NCBI RefSeq assembly: GCF_002379095.1
Contig: NZ_NBZV01000001.1
Span: 62,001 to 126,000, forward strand
DNA from: Polaromonas sp. AER18D-145
GTDB lineage: Bacteria > Pseudomonadota > Gammaproteobacteria > Burkholderiales > Burkholderiaceae_C
Direction of reading: 5' to 3'
Length of the DNA stretch: 64,000 nucleotides
In this document: piece after piece, positions 59,840 to 64,000 of the stretch
Numbering within the stretch: the first letter of the stretch is position 1
How the letters are laid out: each line of letters opens with the position of its first letter
The notes under the pieces: model-generated
The model's input: only the letters and a program-made list of their open reading frames with translations
What the model was told of the DNA's origin: nothing
The model's database searches: none
Program-made: the position numbers and the translations under genes

Positions 59840-60104
59840 GGGCCTGTTCACACTATTTATGCAAGATGCGTTGCGAGTCAAAAAGGCCATGCGCGAGGCG
59901 CAAAATGCAGCCGGGCTGGCGCCCGGCAAGGCTTTGCAACGCTGCGCATGGCCTTTTTGGCCGCAACCCGAAGGGAACGTGGTTAAAACAGCACCACTCG
60001 TCGTTGCACTCCTAGCCCAGCCGCCCAGGCTGAGCGTCGTCGCGCGCCTAGATTGGCGCTGTTTTAACCACGTTCGCACTTGTATAAATAGTGTGAACAG
60101 GCCC
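59840..60104. mobile_element. MITE-like element with 26-base terminal inverted repeats
   Basis: The ends match over 26 bases with one mismatch (GGGCCTGTTCACAC at 59840; CTTGTATAAATAGTGTGAAC on the other side, ending at 60104). Inside are two more stem structures: AAAAAGGCCATGCGC / GCGCATGGCCTTTTT and AACGTGGTTAAAACAGC / GCTGTTTTAACCACGTT. There is no ORF long enough for a transposase and no clear target duplication. This fits a non-autonomous element moved by an outside transposase. Confidence 0.75.
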
Positions 60105-60110
60105 TAGCCC

Positions 60111-61277
60111 ATGAAGATCATCGATATCCGCGAAGTCACCCAGCCCATCAAGTCCGACATCCGCAACGCCTACATCGACTTCTCGAAGATGACGCTGAGC
60201 CTGGTGGCCGTGGTCACCGACGTCATCCGTGACGGCAAGCCGGTCATCGGTTACGGCTTCAACTCCAACGGGCGTTACGGCCAGGGCGGGCTGATCCGCG
60301 AGCGTTTTGCGCCGCGCATCCTGGAAGCCGCGCCGGACAGCCTGCTCGCCGAAAGCGGCAACAACCTCGACCCGCACAAGGTCTGGGCCGCGATGATGAC
60401 CAATGAAAAGCCGGGCGGGCACGGCGAACGTTCGGTCGCCGTCGGCACCATCGACATGGCCGTCTGGGACGCCGTGGCCAAGATTGAAGGTGTGCCGCTG
60501 TACCAGCTGCTGGCCGAACGGTATGGCGACGGCACGCCGAAGCGCAAGGTGTTCGTTTACGCCGCGGGCGGTTACTACTACCCGGGCAAGGACGACGCCA
60601 AGCTGATGATGGAGATGCGCAGCTACCTGGACCGCGGTTATGCGGTGGTGAAGATGAAGATAGGCGGCGCGTCGCTGGCCGACGACTGCCGGCGCATCGA
60701 GGCGGTGCTGGGCATGCTGGCGCCGGGGCAGAAGCTGGCGGTCGATGCCAACGGCCGCTTCGACCTGAAGACCGCGATCGCGTATGCCAAAGCCCTGTCG
60801 CACTACGACCTGTTCTGGTACGAGGAAGCCGGTGACCCGCTGGACTACGCCTTGCAGGCCGAGCTGGCGCAGCACTACGACAAGCCCATGGCCACCGGCG
60901 AGAACCTGTTTTCCATGCAGGACGCGCGCAACCTGATCCGCTACGGCGGCATGCGCCCGGACCGCGACTGGTTGCAGTTCGATTGCGCGCTCAGCTACGG
61001 CCTGGTCGAATACCTGCGCACGCTGGACATGCTCAAGGAACATGGCTGGTCGCCCACACGCTGCATTCCGCACGGCGGCCACCAGATGTCGCTGGCGATT
61101 GCGGCCGGCCTGGGCCTGGGCGGCAACGAGTCCTACCCGGACCTGTTCCAGCCCTATGGCGGCTTCCCCGACGGTGTCAAGGTCGAGAACAGCTACGTCA
61201 CGCTGCCTGAGTTGCCGGGCATTGGCTTCGAGGGCAAGGCCGACCTGTACGCAGTGATGAAAGAGCTGGCGCCTTGA
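60111..61277 (+). CDS. tarD: D-tartrate dehydratase (enolase superfamily)
   Basis: 388 residues, very similar in memory to TarD of Bradyrhizobium: IRNAYIDFSKMTLSLVAVVT, GYGFNSNGRYGQGGLIRERF, NEKPGGHGERSVAVGTIDMA. The catalytic Lys is in VVKMKIGG (about 182-189), metal ligands in VDANGRFD and further acids, and the catalytic His in CIPHGGHQMSL. It dehydrates D-tartrate to oxaloacetate. The ATG lies only 6 bases after the MITE-like element, so the element supplies its leader; no Shine-Dalgarno sequence is evident there. Confidence 0.93.
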   Translation: MKIIDIREVTQPIKSDIRNAYIDFSKMTLSLVAVVTDVIRDGKPVIGYGFNSNGRYGQGGLIRERFAPRILEAAPDSLLAESGNNLDPHKVWAAMMTNEKPGGHGERSVAVGTIDMAVWDAVAKIEGVPLYQLLAERYGDGTPKRKVFVYAAGGYYYPGKDDAKLMMEMRSYLDRGYAVVKMKIGGASLADDCRRIEAVLGMLAPGQKLAVDANGRFDLKTAIAYAKALSHYDLFWYEEAGDPLDYALQAELAQHYDKPMATGENLFSMQDARNLIRYGGMRPDRDWLQFDCALSYGLVEYLRTLDMLKEHGWSPTRCIPHGGHQMSLAIAAGLGLGGNESYPDLFQPYGGFPDGVKVENSYVTLPELPGIGFEGKADLYAVMKELAP

Positions 61278-61321
61278 TCTCAATTCGTCAGGCGGCCTGC
61301 ACTTGCCCCGGCTTTTCAGAG

Positions 61322-61624
61322 TCAGGAGTTTTCCGTCAGTGGCTGCATTGTGAATTTGAAGCCCAAAGCGTGCATCACCTTGAACAGCGTATCGCTGTTG
61401 GGGGCCCGGTCACCTGAAAGGCTTTTGTAGAGGCTTTCCCGCGAGAGCCCCGTGTCCTTGGCGAGCTGGGTCATGCCCCGGGCTCGAGCGATGTCGCCCA
61501 GTGCCGCCGCCAGCAGAGCAGGGTCTCCGTCTTCCAGCACTACTTGTAAATAGACCTCAATGTCTTGCTCGCTGTTGAGGTAGTTCTGCATGTCGAATGG
61601 ACGAGTTTTTGCCTTGTTCATCAC
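61322..61624 (-). CDS. Antitoxin, HigA-like XRE type
   Basis: 100 residues. The helix-turn-helix AALGDIARARGMTQLAKDTGLSRESLYKSLSG belongs to the addiction-module antidote family. It overlaps the toxin gene by 4 bases (ATGA) and follows it, the order of HigBA-like pairs. The N-terminal MMNKAKTRPFDMQNYLNSEQD may contact the toxin. It neutralises the toxin and probably represses the operon. It converges with tarD. Confidence 0.9.
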   Translation of the reverse strand: MMNKAKTRPFDMQNYLNSEQDIEVYLQVVLEDGDPALLAAALGDIARARGMTQLAKDTGLSRESLYKSLSGDRAPNSDTLFKVMHALGFKFTMQPLTENS

Positions 61625-61911
61625 AACTCCTTGGCCAACTTTCTGGCCCGTTCAATATCGCGTGCCTGACTTGATTTGTCGCCACCGCCCAACATGAGGA
61701 TCAGTGCACCCGATCGCTCGACGTAGTACATGCGCCATCCGGGTCCAAAAAACTCTCTCATTTCAAAAACGTTGTCACCAACGGCTTTCACATCGCCCAA
61801 GTTACCCAAAGTCACCTTACGCAAGCGCACCTGTAAGCGCTTCTGCGTCGTGGCGTCTTTCAGCCCGGCCAGCCAATCGCTGAACTCTTCGGTTTCGACA
61901 ACGCTGTACAT
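61621..61911 (-). CDS. Toxin, RelE/HigB-like
   Basis: 96 residues starting MYSVVETEEFSDWLAGLKDA. The RelE/ParE-superfamily pattern is clear: KRLQVRLRKVTLGNLGDVKAVGDNVFEMREFFGPGWRMYYVER and the Gly-rich GALILMLGGGDKSSQARDIERA. Such toxins cleave mRNA at the ribosome. It is the first gene of the pair. The promoter lies so close to the ATG that the mRNA may have no leader. Confidence 0.9.
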   Translation of the reverse strand: MYSVVETEEFSDWLAGLKDATTQKRLQVRLRKVTLGNLGDVKAVGDNVFEMREFFGPGWRMYYVERSGALILMLGGGDKSSQARDIERARKLAKEL

Positions 61912-61915
61912 CGAT

Positions 61916-61941
61916 GAATTGTATCCTTTTGGCTACAATTC
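61916..61941 (-). promoter_or_regulatory. Toxin-antitoxin promoter and operator
   Basis: Perfect 8-base arms GAATTGTA / TACAATTC with a 10-base spacer. On the minus strand TTGCGA (-35) and TACAAT (-10) are 16 bases apart, and the -10 box ends 6 bases before the toxin ATG. The palindrome covers the -10 box, fitting autorepression by the antitoxin. Confidence 0.6.
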
Positions 61942-61958
61942 GCAAGCTCCTGACTGTT

Positions 61959-64000
61959 CTAGCCTTGGAGTGCCCGCAGCACATGTTCGGCCGTCGCCGG
62001 TGCCACCAGGCTCACCGCACCCGGCCGGGCCGCTGCCACCGCTTCCTTCAGCGCCTCCAGCACGCTGATCGCCAGCATGAAAGGCGGCTCGCCGACGGCC
62101 TTGCTGCCGAACACGTTGTCCTCGCGATTCGGCTCGGGCCAAAGATCAATTTTGAAGTGTTCGGGGATGTCGCCAGTCGCCGGGATCTTGTAGGTGCTGG
62201 GCGCGTGGGTGCTCAGCAAACCTTTGTCGTTCCACACCAGCTGTTCGGTGGTCAGCCAGCCCATGCCCTGCACAAAACCGCCTTCGATCTGGCCGATGTC
62301 GATGGCCGGGTTGATGCTGGTGCCGACGTCGTGCAGGATGTCGACCTTGAGCACGCGGCTTTCACCTGTGAGCGTGTCGATGGCGACCTCGCTGCAGGCG
62401 GCGCCGTAGGCGAAGTAATAAAACGGCCGGCCGGTCAGCGTGGTCTTGTCGTAGTGGATTTTCGGCGTGCGATAGAAGCCGTCGCTCCAGAGCTGGATGC
62501 GGTTGGCGTAAGCCATGCGCACCACTTCCGGGAAAGGCCGGCTGGCCTTGGGCGACATGATCGCGCCGCCGGCGAAAGACACGGCGCCGGCGCCGCAGCC
62601 GTCCAGCCCGGCCACAAACTGCGCCAGGTTGTCACGCACATGGCGCGCGGCATACTGCGCGGCGCGGGCGTTGAGGTCGGTGCCGGCCGAGGCGGCGGTA
62701 GCCGAGGCGTTCGGTATCTTGCTGGTGTCGCTGGCGGTGGCCAGCACGTCTTCGAAGGCCACGCCGAGTTCGTCGGCAACAATTTGCGCCACCTTGGTGT
62801 TCAGGCCCTGGCCCATCTCGGTGCCGCCGTGGTTGACCTGCACGCTGCCATCGGTGTAGACATGCACCAGCGCGCCGGCCTGGTTGAACAAGGTGGCGGT
62901 GAAGGAAATGCCGAACTTGACCGGTGTGATCGCGATGCCGCGCTTGATCACCGGGCTCTTGGCGTTCCATGTCGAAATGGCCTTGCGCCGTCTCCGGTAC
63001 TGCGCGGACAGCTCCAGTTTTGATAGCAGGGGGTCGAGGATGTTGTCTTCGACCTTCATCTGGTAGTGGGTGGTGTTCCTGTCGTCCACACCATAGAGGT
63101 TGCGCTTGCGCACATCGAGCGGGTCCAGGCCCAGATGCCGCGCGATGTCGCCGAGAATGGTTTCGATCAGCACCATACCCTGCGGCCCGCCGAAGCCGCG
63201 AAACGCCGTGTGGCTTTGCGTGTTGGTCTTGCAGCGGTAAGAGGCGATCTCCACGTCTTCGAGAAAATAGGCGTTGTCGGTATGGAAAATCGCTCGGTCG
63301 GCCACCGGGCCGCTCAAATCGGCGCTGAAGCCGCAGTTGGCCGCCATCATGAGTTTGAGGCCGTGCAGGCGGCCCGTGTCGTCGAAACCCACGCTGTAGT
63401 CGTAGGCAAAGGGGTGGCGCTTGCCGGTGACCATGAAGTCGTCGTCGCGGTCCAGCCGCAGCTTGATCGGGCACTTGAGTTTGTTCGCGGCGATCGCGGC
63501 CCACACGGCCAGGTGCCCGGCCTGCGTTTCCTTGCCGCCAAAGCCGCCGCCCATGCGCCGGCATTCGACACGCACCGCATGGTTGCTGATGCCCAGCGCA
63601 TGCGAGACCCAGTGCTGCACCTCGCCCGGGTGCTGGGTGCTCGAATACACCAGCCACTGGTTTTGCTCCTGCGGCAGCACGTAGGCGATCTGGCCTTCGA
63701 GGTAGAAGTGCTCTTGGCCGCCGACCTCGAGCTGGCCGGAAAGCAGGTGCGGTGCCGAGGCCAGCGCCTGCGCCGCGTCGCCGCGTTTCACAAACACCGG
63801 CGGCAACACATAGTTTTCAGCTTTCAGCGCATCGCGCACCTTCAGGATGGCCGGCAGTTCCTCGATCTCGAGGCTTACCTTGCGCGCCGCCCTGCGCGCC
63901 TGCATCACCGAGCTTGCGACCACCAGGCCGATAACCTGGCCGATGTGCTCGACGGTGTCGGTCGCAAACACCGGTTCGTCATGCACAAAAGTGGCCAGCA
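61959..64000 (-). CDS. xdhB: Xanthine dehydrogenase, molybdopterin-binding subunit (5' partial)
   Basis: At least 680 residues; the frame is open through the right edge, so the true N-terminus lies outside (a GTG at 63986 is internal). Molybdenum hydroxylase motifs: QEHFYLEGQIAYVLPQEQ, RMGGGFGGKETQ, AFRGFGGPQGM, and the catalytic Glu region KAVGEPPFMLA near the end. It oxidises hypoxanthine and xanthine to urate with the FAD/Fe-S subunit, which should lie beyond the window. A weak partial family A sequence (CTGCTATCAAAACTGGAGCT) is found at about 63010-63030. Confidence 0.94.
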   Translation of the reverse strand, partial: LATFVHDEPVFATDTVEHIGQVIGLVVASSVMQARRAARKVSLEIEELPAILKVRDALKAENYVLPPVFVKRGDAAQALASAPHLLSGQLEVGGQEHFYLEGQIAYVLPQEQNQWLVYSSTQHPGEVQHWVSHALGISNHAVRVECRRMGGGFGGKETQAGHLAVWAAIAANKLKCPIKLRLDRDDDFMVTGKRHPFAYDYSVGFDDTGRLHGLKLMMAANCGFSADLSGPVADRAIFHTDNAYFLEDVEIASYRCKTNTQSHTAFRGFGGPQGMVLIETILGDIARHLGLDPLDVRKRNLYGVDDRNTTHYQMKVEDNILDPLLSKLELSAQYRRRRKAISTWNAKSPVIKRGIAITPVKFGISFTATLFNQAGALVHVYTDGSVQVNHGGTEMGQGLNTKVAQIVADELGVAFEDVLATASDTSKIPNASATAASAGTDLNARAAQYAARHVRDNLAQFVAGLDGCGAGAVSFAGGAIMSPKASRPFPEVVRMAYANRIQLWSDGFYRTPKIHYDKTTLTGRPFYYFAYGAACSEVAIDTLTGESRVLKVDILHDVGTSINPAIDIGQIEGGFVQGMGWLTTEQLVWNDKGLLSTHAPSTYKIPATGDIPEHFKIDLWPEPNREDNVFGSKAVGEPPFMLAISVLEALKEAVAAARPGAVSLVAPATAEHVLRALQG

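Noticed and set aside
1..64000. tRNA, rRNA or CRISPR arrays
   Set aside because: No cloverleaf-type sequence ending in the TTCGA-containing arm pattern, no rRNA stretches and no regularly spaced direct repeats were noticed by eye; a dedicated scan was not possible.

Overview
The window looks like chromosomal DNA of a beta-proteobacterium of the family Comamonadaceae (Polaromonas, Rhodoferax or Variovorax type). The basis is its high GC content, its Bug/TctC-type receptors, a duplicated IF-1 gene, a cphA-cphA' pair with the associated ABC transporter and DUF1854 gene, and short interspersed repeats that recur in this family. The genus is inferred, not proven. No rRNA, tRNA, CRISPR array or intact transposase gene was seen.

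Layout. 1-4.2 kb: an NCS1 nucleobase permease fused to a hybrid histidine kinase (its start lies outside the window), with a LuxR-type response regulator. 4.7-7.5 kb: small genes, a second infA, a DUF502 membrane protein, two tiny ORFs and creA. 7.8-17.3 kb: a very large kinase with two kinase cores, a CigR-like protein, a REC-domain protein, an EF-hand protein, an AI-2E-type transporter and a lipoprotein. 17.7-24.2 kb: the urea ABC transporter urtABCDE, split by a terminator and by repeats. 24.3-27.4 kb: a cation/proton antiporter, an M48 protease and a lone ureD. 27.6-35.9 kb: cyanophycin synthesis genes, divergent from an ABC exporter and a DUF1854 gene. 36.6-39.4 kb: an ABC importer with an NMT1-type receptor. 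39.6-47.8 kb: urate and allantoin breakdown (M20 hydrolase, uraD-allC fusion, puuE, GntR regulator, uraH, xdhC, puuD). 47.8-54 kb: tartrate and tricarboxylate genes (LysR, ttuC, two Bug receptors, ttuD) and a thioesterase. 54-59.7 kb: indolepyruvate ferredoxin oxidoreductase and two LysR genes. 59.8-64 kb: a MITE-like element, D-tartrate dehydratase, a HigBA-like toxin-antitoxin pair, and xanthine dehydrogenase large subunit running off the right edge.

Theme. Much of the window deals with nitrogen: sensing or import of nucleobases, urea import, a urease accessory gene, nitrogen storage as cyanophycin, and purine oxidation from (hypo)xanthine through urate, allantoin and allantoate. Tartrate use and 2-oxoacid oxidation form a second, carbon-centred part.

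Most striking at the DNA level is how often short interspersed repeats sit inside coding regions or operon junctions without breaking the reading frame: the urtC-urtD junction, the PuuE N-terminus, the PuuD linker, the ttuD stop codon, IorA, IorB, UraD-AllC, and the mature N-termini of both Bug receptors.
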